This document shows, one piece after another, positions 1-10,400 of a DNA stretch of 64,000 nucleotides. Made by a program: the position numbers and the translations under genes. The stretch spans positions 839,755 through 903,754 of the forward strand of contig NMRA01000001.1 of the NCBI GenBank assembly GCA_002633005.1, read 5' to 3'. The notes under the pieces are model-generated. The model worked only from the letters and a program-made list of their open reading frames with translations. It was not told the DNA's origin and did no database searches. Origin of the DNA: Phoronis australis (taxonomy: Eukaryota > Phoronida > Phoronidae). Position 1 is the first letter of the stretch; every line of letters starts with the position of its first letter.

Positions 1-718
1 ATGGATGGCGTGGATCAGCATTAGTCGTGCGGGGTTTGATTTTTACCATATCGTTCTCTTCTTCGTATACATATACCCTGCCATTATAGATTAGCTTGTT
101 AAAGCTGATTTTAGCGTTTTCCATGTTGTTTGATTGTGAGAATTCGTACAGCTTTCTCCTTGCCTTCTTAACCCGGATTGAGAAGTCTTCTGTTATGAAT
201 ATGTTGGGGTCCCTCACTTCTCTCCGTTTCCTCATTATTTTTTGCTTATCTTTCGAATTCAGTTTTGCTATTATGGGCCGCACTTTCCCCTGGGTTCTAC
301 GGCCCAGTCTGTGAGCTCTCTCGATGTTTATATCTACAATGTTCAGCTGCTCCTTGAGAAACTCTTCCAGTTGCTTTTCCGATTCTTCCCAGGTTTCATT
401 ACCATTTTCAACCATGCCATGGAATATAAGGTTGTCTCGCCTGGATCGATTCTCTAAATCATCTAACTTTTCTTCCAGTGATTTGACCTGATCACGTAAG
501 ATAGAGTTCTCTTCCCTTGACGTGGCATACTCGCGTCTGAGAGACTCAAAATCGTTGGACAGCTTTTCGAACTTGTCGTTTATTATCTCTAATAGTTGAC
601 GGTTAGATATATCTGTAGTCTTCGGGCTCGTCTCACTTCTAGGCATATAGGACGAAATGCTTCGAGTCACTGACCTGTCACTGGCTGAAGGTGTTGTTGT
701 CTTCCTAGACCCAGGCAT
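1..718 (-). CDS. LINE ORF1-like protein, C-terminus outside window
   Basis: An open frame runs on the minus strand from ATG at 718-716 to the window edge without a stop (239 codons). An in-frame TGA lies nine codons upstream, so the start is well placed. The protein begins with a Ser/Thr-rich basic tail. It then has a heptad-rich coiled coil (about residues 40-95, with LLEIINDKFEKL and SLEEKLDDLENRSRRDN), followed by an RRM-like/C-terminal RNA-binding region with RAHRLGRR, VRPIIAKL and KKARRKLYEFSQ. This order and the motif ENRSRRDNL.F.G are typical of ORF1 proteins of non-LTR retrotransposons, which coat the element RNA and act as nucleic-acid chaperones. The reverse-transcriptase ORF2 should lie to the left of base 1. 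The reading frame is intact, so the copy is fairly young. The exact clade (L2/CR1-like or other) cannot be decided from ORF1 alone. Confidence 0.8.
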   Translation of the reverse strand, partial: MPGSRKTTTPSASDRSVTRSISSYMPRSETSPKTTDISNRQLLEIINDKFEKLSNDFESLRREYATSREENSILRDQVKSLEEKLDDLENRSRRDNLIFHGMVENGNETWEESEKQLEEFLKEQLNIVDINIERAHRLGRRTQGKVRPIIAKLNSKDKQKIMRKRREVRDPNIFITEDFSIRVKKARRKLYEFSQSNNMENAKISFNKLIYNGRVYVYEEENDMVKIKPRTTNADPRHP

Positions 719-2047
719 TATCGCTAATATTACGTAAGTAGGTCAATTAATGGCGGACAGCCAAGGGCGCGGTTATTCCTTCTTCCTCAGGTGCTCTACA
801 CACATACTAAATATTCACTTCTGAAGTGAGTAGCACACAATATATATTATGATTTGTGCTATATATTTGGTTCAGTTGTAATTTGTACGGTGCTTTTCAA
901 TTATAATATATAGTGACACTAACACCATAACAGAATTGGAAGATGTGAGTGATATACAACAACATGAGCTAAAAACAACTACCGAAATTCTTAAGGACTT
1001 AATAGCCTGCCAAACATGATAATCCTTACGGCTTTGCCAGGGTTGTTTTCCTCTCCAAACAAAATACGGAAACGTAGTTCTAACGAATTTCACGGTGAGA
1101 TAACACTGATAACACAGTTACTCAAGGCCTTGTCATCACCTATGTACGATAACGAAGTTTATGTACGATAAATAAACATGTTGTATAACATACGTGATAA
1201 TTGTGGTTTATTATATCGAGATCGTGATACAAGGAAGGCATTACCTGGCTTTGCATATCACGTATCGAGTTCGACGTATTTCATGGTGAGATAACACAGT
1301 AAGCATATTCAGCATTTAAGCGCTCATAGTGATTTATGCTAAAATGCTTCAGTCATTAAAAAATTAAAATGAAAATAAAAAATATTACCTGACTAAATAA
1401 ATGTTAATGCCTGCTTACGAAAAAATATGAAAATAAAAATATTACCTGACTAAATAAATGTTAATGCCTGCTTACGAAGAAAAAATATTTGGGGAATCGT
1501 AATCAAAATAAACTCACCACAGAAGTAGTGTTTGTAAAGCAACTTCAGGGGATGGATCTACAAAATAAAATAACGGGAGTTTAAAAAGTATCTTGGATCT
1601 TCAGTTTAAATTAAACGGCAGGCCAAGAACACAACGAAAAACTAGACAAAACGAAACAATCGGTCACCATCGGAAAGAACAATTAAGACAAATAAATAAA
1701 GAGGGGAGTTCAACAGGATATTTCAAGTTTGACAACATCGGATAACTACAAAAGGGTGAAAAGCGAAGCATTTATAATGGCATCGTTAGAAATTCACTGT
1801 TTTAAGAAGTTTTTGAGTTAAAAGTTTCGCCGGAGAAAGTAATATTTTTCTTACACGAGTTAAAGATATAGTTAATTAACTCACCGAAACATTAACTAAT
1901 GATTTTCAGCTCGGAACACCTTCTTGAGTAGGCAGAAAGTGTACCGACAGGATGCTTACCGCCACCTGCTTTCTGTACTTTCGACGAAAAAGTCAATAAT
2001 GATATGGCGGTCTCTACTTACAATTGCTAGCAATTGTGATATGTAGG
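719..2047. other. LINE 5' leader and noncoding flank
   Basis: No gene is seen. The first part (about 719-850) probably belongs to the 5' leader of the LINE. Further right the sequence is AT-rich. It holds two short related passages ending in 'ggtgagataacac' (near 1095 and 1287) and the tandem duplication listed separately. The part from 2048 on is repeated after the first single-n join. Confidence 0.5.
1370..1485. repeat. Tandem duplication, about 57-bp unit, two copies
   Basis: A block containing 'attacctgactaaataaatg' and 'cctgcttacga' is present twice in direct succession. The two copies differ by a base or two in their A-runs. Confidence 0.85.
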
Positions 2048-2325
2048 CTACGGGCAAATTAACCCATCACGATAAGTCTTGCGATTTGTCATATTAATAT
2101 GACAATTTTAGGTTTTAATGACGATGGCGGTCTATGGCTATTTTGTGGAAATAACGATGACCGGGTATCATTTGAATATTGCGAGATGAACATAGATTCA
2201 GCGTACAAAGTACGTATCTAGTATTTGCCTAGAGCCGTCTTGTGATCAAACCCCACATGCGAGAAGCTTTCGGGAGGTAAAAACCTAAGAAATATTATAG
2301 TCATAAATAAAAACGAAACCCGCCC

Positions 2326-2478
2326 CCCTTTCAGTAACGCTACGACAATGAGCAATATCTCATTGCGCTACGACCTCGATAAGAATCAAGACGTCGCGAG
2401 ATTACCTGAGAAATTGCCGTGTATTTTAAATAAGAACACGTGACTTTGGCTAGCGTAGGTCCCAGCGTACTGGACGCA
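2326..2478. mobile_element. MITE, 'CAGTAACGCTA' family, with 5-bp target duplication
   Basis: The termini are inverted (tttcagtaacgctacg at the left, cagcgtactggacgca at the right). The flanks carry the direct repeat CGCCC at 2321-2325 and 2479-2483. The body contains the cacgtgactttg/atttaaaatacac core also found, in opposite orientation, at 5590-5721. No coding capacity is seen; it is a non-autonomous DNA transposon. The same insertion is present in version B at about 7743-7895. Confidence 0.75.
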
Positions 2479-2583
2479 CGCCCGTACTGCAACGCAACCG
2501 ATCTAATAAGCTGTCCACAGTACATTTCAAAACTACACGATAGACGTTTTCACATATATTATCTATCAAAAAACTCTTACCTG

Positions 2584-2625
2584 TAGATAGGTAATTGAAG
2601 TAATTAGATAGGTAATTGAAGTAAT
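2584..2625. repeat. 21-bp tandem repeat, two copies, polymorphic
   Basis: The unit tagataggtaattgaagtaa(t) occurs twice here but only once at the matching place in version B (about 8001-8022). This is a simple allelic length variant. Confidence 0.9.
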
Positions 2626-5589
2626 TAGTTTATGGCAAATGTCAATGCCTATTGACTTTTTACTGAAGAGTGTAATTGTGTCAAACGGCACCAAAGGTCC
2701 AATTGAAGGTGGACGAATGCCTAACTAAATGATAGTGATTATAAAATAAATTATTCAACTTTTGCTTATATTTGGTATAATCATACAACATCAAGAACAG
2801 ATGAACGGCCGGGTTTCGCAATTCGGTTGAAAAACGACGGGTTACGAAAAGTTTTACGGACAGTAAAGAAGGTGACGTTTAATGACATTACGTTACGCCT
2901 GCCCCGATCGGCTTCCTGAATCGCAAGCATAATGATCCTCCGTTTCTGACAATGGGACCATCAGACCGCAACTATTCCAAAAACGTAGATGGAATCTGTT
3001 CAGAAGAAGTTTTTGGTGATAACAATTTTCAACTTACTTCATTTGTGCTAAACAATCATTTCACCCTTTAATTCCATAGCAAGAAACAATACCGAACAAA
3101 CGAATGCAAACAACTCCAGCGCACTGGCAAGTGACACGCAACTACCTCAGCCCCGCCTGATACAGAAAGTGGCATTCTAGTCCTAAAGTTCTGTGCTACG
3201 AGAGATGCTTTTTACAGAAATGATTGCCCCTCATATAATGACATGCATTTAAGCAGGAAGACATTATTTCTTGATTTTAGAGAGCATTTAGGGCCATGAA
3301 TGTTTATTATACAATGAATTTCATGCCCATCAGTTGCACGTCGCGTAGGAGTGATTTCTTTATAAAACGCTCCTCGTATCGGACATAATAATAGATGCCT
3401 GATAACTACCTATGTGTCTTATTTACCAGCATGTCAATCGGAAGGTCACTCTTCTTTGCACGACTTTGTTCATCTGTGCCTAGTTGTTGATGATGACAGA
3501 ATAATAAAACGGAATCACGCGAAGCAATGCAAAGAATCACGAAAGCTAGTTTCCGAGCATTTACTACACATGCATGACCAGCATGACATCTGTCTACCTC
3601 CACACTGCACAGCTATTTCAGTGGAGACCTCTGATGGGACGTGTGGCTTGTGCTTGCAGTCTTCACAGCAAACACCTGCCTTATGTCAAAATTCAGCGAC
3701 ATCTATTGAACTTGATCTAAACTAAACTATTCTCAACTTTTTGATGCATAGATTTTTAAGAGAGTTCTGGGATTTGAAACCGTCAGTTCGTTATTTCTCG
3801 AGGTCGTTTCCCGCATAAAATGATCAGGCGAGTCTAGCCTACTTTCTAAGCCTGGTTTTGTGAAACTGTCGGTTCTTTTCAACACCAGATGTCACGACTG
3901 AGTAGGAAATAATTTTGACATGAATTTGACATGCGGGTGGGAAATGAAGTCATTTTAGGCCCTGAAACAGGCGTGTTTACCTAACATTCGAAAAATTACT
4001 CATAATTGCTTACCTAAGTGCATGTGTGTGTGCGTGCGTGTTTATCATAAATGTTTTCAATTGCTTCTGTAATTCATTTGTGCAATATTTACCTGTTGCC
4101 CAGATGCCACTTTCTGTTAATTTGATTCCTGAGAAGTTAGCCAAATGTTACCTGAGGTATTTACCTATACCCATGAAATCAAATTAAAAAATGAAAAGCT
4201 TACCTTGGAAAAGAACTGACCCAATCCAATACTTCCTGTTGCTGACAGCGTACAGTATATTTGGCAATTGCAATGCTTTAGGCGGACTGTCCCACTTTGT
4301 CGATTTTATCCGCCATGATCCCGCGACATCATCTAAACGCCCCTCTTCTTGACACACGGCCAAATTGACATAATTATATACTATTTAATTTCCCACGCGA
4401 CATAGTCATCTTTTCTCGTTCGACTAAAAAGAAAAAACGAGACGTTTCGTGGATTTTTGCGCCACCTGCAATTTCCCATTCAGCTATAAAAAAGCAACAA
4501 AAACGCTGTCGTGCATTTCTGGATGTTACATCATGTCCCGTTCGACAAAAAACGCTGTCAGTACGTCTTAATGCAGCGAAAACTTCACCCTTACACTTTG
4601 GCTAATATAGACCCAGATGTCCCAGTTTTAATCCTGAAGTAGGGCTTTTCAATCCACTTCCGTTTTTTCGTTCTTGAATGTTGGCCGTGACAACTATGCA
4701 ACAGGTGTTCAAAGTAACATTGTCTCTTATTAGGAATATTGTTATTTTCCAGAATCCAATTTCTTTAGCTGTAACATAACAATTGTAAAAATGTGTTCCA
4801 ATGTCTCTTGTTTAGGTAACACACCCTACATGTATCAGGATCACTAACATTTACTTTCTAAAGAGGAGTTTATTTCTAAACCTTTATGGAAAGGTCTACA
4901 CAGCAACCAATGTGATGAGCTAACCACAATACATTTCAAAGCTACATGTACGAGATAGGTGTCTGCCCATTTTTGTATCCATCAGGAAACCTTTATCTGC
5001 TAATTTTGGATAGATACGTGGAGCAGTTTATCGCATTTTTCGTAAATGTAACTGCATTCTGAATTTTACTGAAGAATGCAATTGTATCAAACGGCACCAA
5101 ATGTCCAATTAATAATAATTTATAAAGATGAATAATTTTTTAAGAATACCTGACTAAGTTGTCCACAACAAGTGTGATAAATCCATATTCTAAAGGTTTT
5201 GTCTTTATAGGGTAGAAATCTTTTGAATCTGATTGAAAGTACTTACCTAACGGCTTAACTAGTCATTTACAAAACCTATCTGGTTCATTTCCTTTTTTAT
5301 GTTACTACTACACGTTGTTATTTTTCGCATTATGGCAACACTCTTGGTTTTTGGATTTAAAAACATTTTTAGTCAGGTATGCGAAAAGGTAATTACTTAT
5401 GAATTAAATTATTCCATCTTTTGATTCTGGTATAATCAAGAACTGAAATGAAATTCGGTTGAAAAACGATGGAGTTGCGAAAAGTTTTAATGGCAATAAA
5501 TCCATAGCAAGTATACACACCGGAAAAAAACGAATGCAAACGAATTCCACGCATGCGCGGCGCAACCTCGGCGGCCGCGAGACCAGGCG

Positions 5590-5721
5590 TGCGTTCAATA
5601 GACGCTAGGGCCTACGCTAGGACCTAGCTGAAACCTAGTCAAAGTCACGTGTTTGTATTTAAAATACACGTAATCTCGCGAAGTCTTTCTTTTTAGCGAG
5701 GTCCTAGCGTTACTGAACGGC
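5590..5721. mobile_element. MITE insertion present in only one haplotype
   Basis: This 132-bp element has imperfect inverted ends (tgcgttcaatagacgctagg and the complement of cctagcgttactgaacggc) and is flanked by AGGCG at 5585-5589 and 5722-5726. Version B reads straight through this place (about 11790, gcgagaccggagttggcatt), so the site is empty there. It is the same family as 2326-2478 in inverted orientation. The empty allele lacks AGGCG, so its junction also carries a small indel. Confidence 0.75.
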
Positions 5722-6534
5722 AGGCGGAATTGGCATTCCAGGATTAGAGTTACGCCTTTACTAAGTCTTCATTCCAATGATGTCGAAATTGAAAACTAAA
5801 ACGTTTCTTTGAATAGAGTAACAAAAAGGATAAAATTGCCAGAAAAACAATGGTTCAGAAATGAACATCATTCGGCATTGAAAGAATTTCTAAGAAATTC
5901 GGATTTATTGGATAAGGAAAATACTATTTTTGAAGAAGACTGAACTTTTAAATTATTAACGCAGGATTTTCAAATGACTTTTTTGAAGAAAAATGTAAAT
6001 TTATAAAGAATGAATGAAAAAAATTAATTTTAAACCAATGTTTATTTGATATTGTGGTCTGAGAAAATATAGAAGCACACTTTGCAAGTAATTTATCTTT
6101 AAATGCTAATACTGTGTTACCAGTCATTTCTTTTGGGAGGATTTGGCGAACTGTCGATATCATTAAGGTGTACACGGTGGTGCGGACGCCAAGAATCATC
6201 ACACGTTTTCAGTCACTCAAGAGGTCGGCGTCCGTCAACCACACCAAGGATGGTGGTGGCCAGGAAAATCGCGTTGGAATTGGCGTTTATTCAATACAAC
6301 GGATACGTGCGTACTATCGCAATAAACGTTGCGATAGTTGTGTGACGCATGTAACCACTAAACATCATGAAAAGGGCTCCGGATCTAACTTAAATGTGAA
6401 GGCGTCAAATATGTTTTACAGGCTGGTATCTTTCATTTTGTTTGCACCGGATATGAAGGAAGCTGTTAACGATGCCACGCAAACATCAAACCGACACCAT
6501 GATAAAGGAGGACTTAGACGAGGAACTGCTGTGC

Positions 6535-6945
6535 GTGAACATGGAATCCTCGTTAATCTCAAGATCGCGTACGTGTGAACTTGGAACTGAATATTCATTA
6601 GGGAAATCAGGTGAAATTTTTTGTTCAGTGTAAAGGATTTTTGTTGTTATTGGCCTCGTGGTCACACATTTTCTCCTTTAGCGAAACTTGTGTCAAAGGA
6701 TTGAAGGAATATGTGAATGCTAAATCAATTATTGTTTGGTTAATAAGATCGCCAACACTTGGAAAATACATGTATTGGTTAAAATTTGTAATCTTATTAA
6801 CATGTAATTTGATTTAGTACAGTGCAAATTTTTATCAACGTGAACGTGATTATCAGAGTGAACTTGTCTAGTTTGCTCGTGTATTCCAAGTTCACGCATA
6901 CGCGATCTTGAGATTAAGCATGATTCCACGTTCACGCAAAGCAGA
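6535..6945. repeat. Inverted repeat with coding-like arms
   Basis: The left arm (about 6535-6590) and right arm (about 6885-6945) are inverted copies about 85% alike, separated by about 300 bp. Read outward, each arm translates to a related peptide: CVNMESSLISRSRTCELG on plus and CVNVESCLISRSRMRELG on minus. The same structure is in version B (about 12603-13013). Older copy 2 (21.7-27.6 kb) lacks this roughly 1.3-kb part. No known family was recognised; it may be a transposon-derived fragment. Confidence 0.5.
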
Positions 6946-7463
6946 ACGAGATAGAACCTGCATGTCAGCACCGCTGAAGCACGTGACGTTAGGATAAGGT
7001 GCCTACTAACAGTACCAAGCTGCTGATGGGAACGCAACGCAAGCTCCCTGGCGAGGATCACGAGCACGTACGCCTGACGAAAGACAGTCCCAGCTTTTCG
7101 GTCTGCATATTTAGTATGGAGAAGATGACTTATCACAAGTGGTGCAAATTGCACTAGCTGAAATAGCGCTGAGCCTAGCGACTGAACTCGTAACCTGTTC
7201 TGTGAGAGTGTGTGGACGGCACTTTAGACAAAGTCGTCACAAGTTTGCCTAATTAAAAGAAGTCGATAAAATTAAATTAAAGCACTCTCCCTCCGACTTA
7301 GATTCAAGTCAAACAAATTAATTATGAACCCGTTTAATAGTTCGAAACTTATTAAGACACAACGTAGGACCTCCGTGTATTTAGCTAAATAAACCAGCAA
7401 ACGTATACACTCTGATTTTCGAAAGTTTGTCAAATCCATCCGACCTGTTTTCGAGGCCCCTAC

Positions 7464-7464
7464 N
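7464..7464. other. Contig join (single n)
   Basis: The single unknown base is followed by sequence already given from 2048 on. It marks a join of two overlapping haplotype contigs rather than a true one-base gap. Confidence 0.8.
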
Positions 7465-10400
7465 CTACGGGCAAATTAACCCATCACGATAAGTCTTGCG
7501 ATTTGTCATATTAATATGACAATTTTAGGTTTTAATGACGATGGCGGTCTATGGCTATTTTGTGGAAATAACGATGACCGGGTATCATTTGAATATTGCG
7601 AGATGAACATAGATTCAGCGTACAAAGTACGTATCTAGTATTTGCCTAGAGCCGTCTTGTGATCAAACCCCACATGCGAGAAGCTTTCGGGAGGTAAAAA
7701 CCTAAGAAATATTATAGTCATAAATAAAAACGAAACCCGCCCCCCTTTCAGTAACGCTACGACAATGAGCAATATCTCATTGCGCTACGACCTCGATAAG
7801 AATCAAGACGTCGCGAGATTACCTGAGAAATTGCCGTGTATTTTAAATAAGAACACGTGACTTTGGCTAGCGTAGGTCCCAGCGTACTGGACGCACGCCC
7901 GTACTGCAACGCAACCGATCTAATAAGCTATCCACAGTACATTTCAAAACTACACGATAGACGTTTTCACATATATCATCTATCAAAAAACTCTTACCTG
8001 TAGATAGGTAATTGAAGTAATTAGTTTATGGCAAATGTCAATGCCTATTGACTTTTTACTGAAGAGTGTAATTGTGTCAAACGGCACCAAAGGTCCAATT
8101 GAAGGTGGACGAATGCCTAACTAAATGATAGTGATTATAAAATAAATTATTCAACTTTTGCTTATATTTGGTATAATCATACAACATCAAGAACAGATGA
8201 ACGGCCGGGTTTCGCAATTCGGTTGAAAAACGACGGGTTACGAAAAGTTTTACGGACAGTAAAGAAGGTGACGTTTAATGACATTACGTTACGCCTGCCC
8301 CGATCGGCTTCCTGAATCGCAAGCATAATGATCCTCCGTTTCTGACAATGGGACCATCAGACCGCAACTATTCCAAAAACGTAGATGGAATCTGTTCAGA
8401 AGAAGTTTTTGGTGATAACAATTTTCAACTTACTTCATTTGTGCTAAACAATCATTTCACCCTTTAATTCCATAGCAAGAAACAATACCGAACAAACGAA
8501 TGCAAACAACTCCCGCGCAAGTGACACGAAACTACCTCAGCCGTGCCTAGTTTGATACAGAAAGTGGCATTCTAGTAGTCCCAAAGTTCTGATCAATGAG
8601 AGATGCTTTTTACAGAAATGATTTGCCCCTCATATAATGACATGCATTTTAGCAGGAAGACATTATTTCTTGATTTTAGAGAATTTAGGGCAATGAATGT
8701 TTATTATACAATGAATTTCATGCCCATCAGTTGCAGGTCGCGTAGGAGTGATTTCTTTATTAAACGCTCCTCCTATCGGACATAATAACAGATGCCTGAT
8801 AACTACCTATGTGTCTTATTTACCAGCATGTCAATCGGAAGGTCACTCTTCTTTGCACGACTTTGTTAATCTGTGCCTAGTTGTTGATGACAGAATAATA
8901 AAACGGAATCACGCGAAGCAATGCAAAGGGTCACGAAAGCTAGTTTCCGAGCATTTACTACACATACATGACTAGCATGACATCTATCTACCTCCACACT
9001 GCACAGCTATTTCAGTGGAGACCTCTGATGGGACGTGTAGCCTGTGCTTGCAGTCTTCACAGCAAACACCTGCCTTCTGTCAAACAAAATTCAGCGACAT
9101 CTATTGAACTTGATCTAAACTAAACTATTCTCAACTTTTTGATGCATAGATTTTTAAGAGAGTTCTGGGATTTGAAACCGTCAGTTCGTTATTTCTCGAG
9201 GTCGTTTCCCGCATAAAATGATCAGGCGAGTCTAGCCTGCTTTCTAAGCCTGGTTTTGTGAAACTGTCGGTTCTTTTCAACACCAGATGTCACGACTGAG
9301 TAGGAAATAATTTTGACATGAATTTGACATGCGGGTGGGTTACAGCAACTTCATACTGACATTTGAATATCATTGCATAAAATCCTAAGAATATTTCAAA
9401 ACAAAAAATTATATCAAAATCGCAAGTTGATGTTTAATATCAAATACTTAACCAGGAAAACTTACGCAAGTTCAGAGGAAATATGAAAAAGTCTCTTGAC
9501 TTCTGCCATCATTGTGTTCGCTCATTAAATCAAAACTTACGAATCAAATCTAAAATAGTTAAGATATCTGAAAAATAATAAAATGACACCTACACTCCCA
9601 GCAGATTTTCATGCTATAAGTCAGTTTTAACTTAAATATCACTACATAAATATTGAATAGACAAACCATAATTATTATATCATTTTGACTCGAAATTTTT
9701 TAAAATTCAGAATATTACGTGCTCCTGATCCAGACGATACCTCAGTATTCCAGGTAAAATTTGTGTAGTGAAATCATTGCTGCTTCCCCGGCTTTCACAC
9801 CTTTTACCATAGAACTCTAGCCCTGGAATGCCAACTCCCGCACGTGACCCAAGTATTCTATTATTAGAGCTTGCGACATTGAGACTGGCCGCGAGAGTTT
9901 GCACTGAGAATTTCTGGCTGCCTGATCGACTGAGTTTTGTTCAAGAGTTATAGTTATCAAATCAAGCCTAATTTCATTGCTTCATTTTCATTTTGTTATC
10001 TTTTCAGCTCCAGTCGTAGAACCACTTTCCGGCGACAACCTATCTTTATTACCTGCCAGTTTTTCAACAAGACATTTTTGGGTGTTAAAATCGTGCTACA
10101 ATATTTTACGGAAACAAGTTAGGTCTATATTTGGCCAAAATGAAAGTCATTTTAGGCCCTGAAACAGGCGTGTTTACCTAACATTCGGAAAATTACTCAT
10201 AATTGCTTACCAAAGTGCATGTGTGTGTGCGTGTGTTTTTATCATAATTGTTTTCAATTGTTTCTGTAATTCATTTGTGCAATATTTACCTGTTGCCCAG
10301 ATGCCACTTTTTGTTAATTCGATTCCTGAGAAGTTAGCCTACTGTTACCTGTGATATTTACCTATACCCATGAAATCAAATTAAAAAATGAAAAGCTTAC

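Larger units (their letters stand above)
2048..7463. repeat. Haplotype block 1, version A (noncoding)
   Basis: This 5.4-kb block reappears almost unchanged at 7465-13531, right after the single n at 7464. The repeat begins exactly at the first base after the n (ctacgggcaaattaaccc), and version A ends exactly at the n. The two versions differ by scattered substitutions and discrete indels: a 21-bp tandem copy, a MITE at 5590-5721 present only here, and a roughly 800-bp segment present only in version B. This is the pattern of two alleles placed in series by an assembler. No host exon was recognised inside. Confidence 0.85.

Noticed and set aside
6114-6578. 154-codon plus-strand ORF
   Set aside because: Its haplotype counterpart (12236 on) contains an in-frame stop, and no family resemblance is seen.
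6729-7154. 141-codon minus-strand ORF, repeated at 12797-13222
   Set aside because: The second occurrence is simply the other haplotype. Apart from the inverted-repeat peptide there is no recognisable domain, so it is kept only as the inverted-repeat observation.
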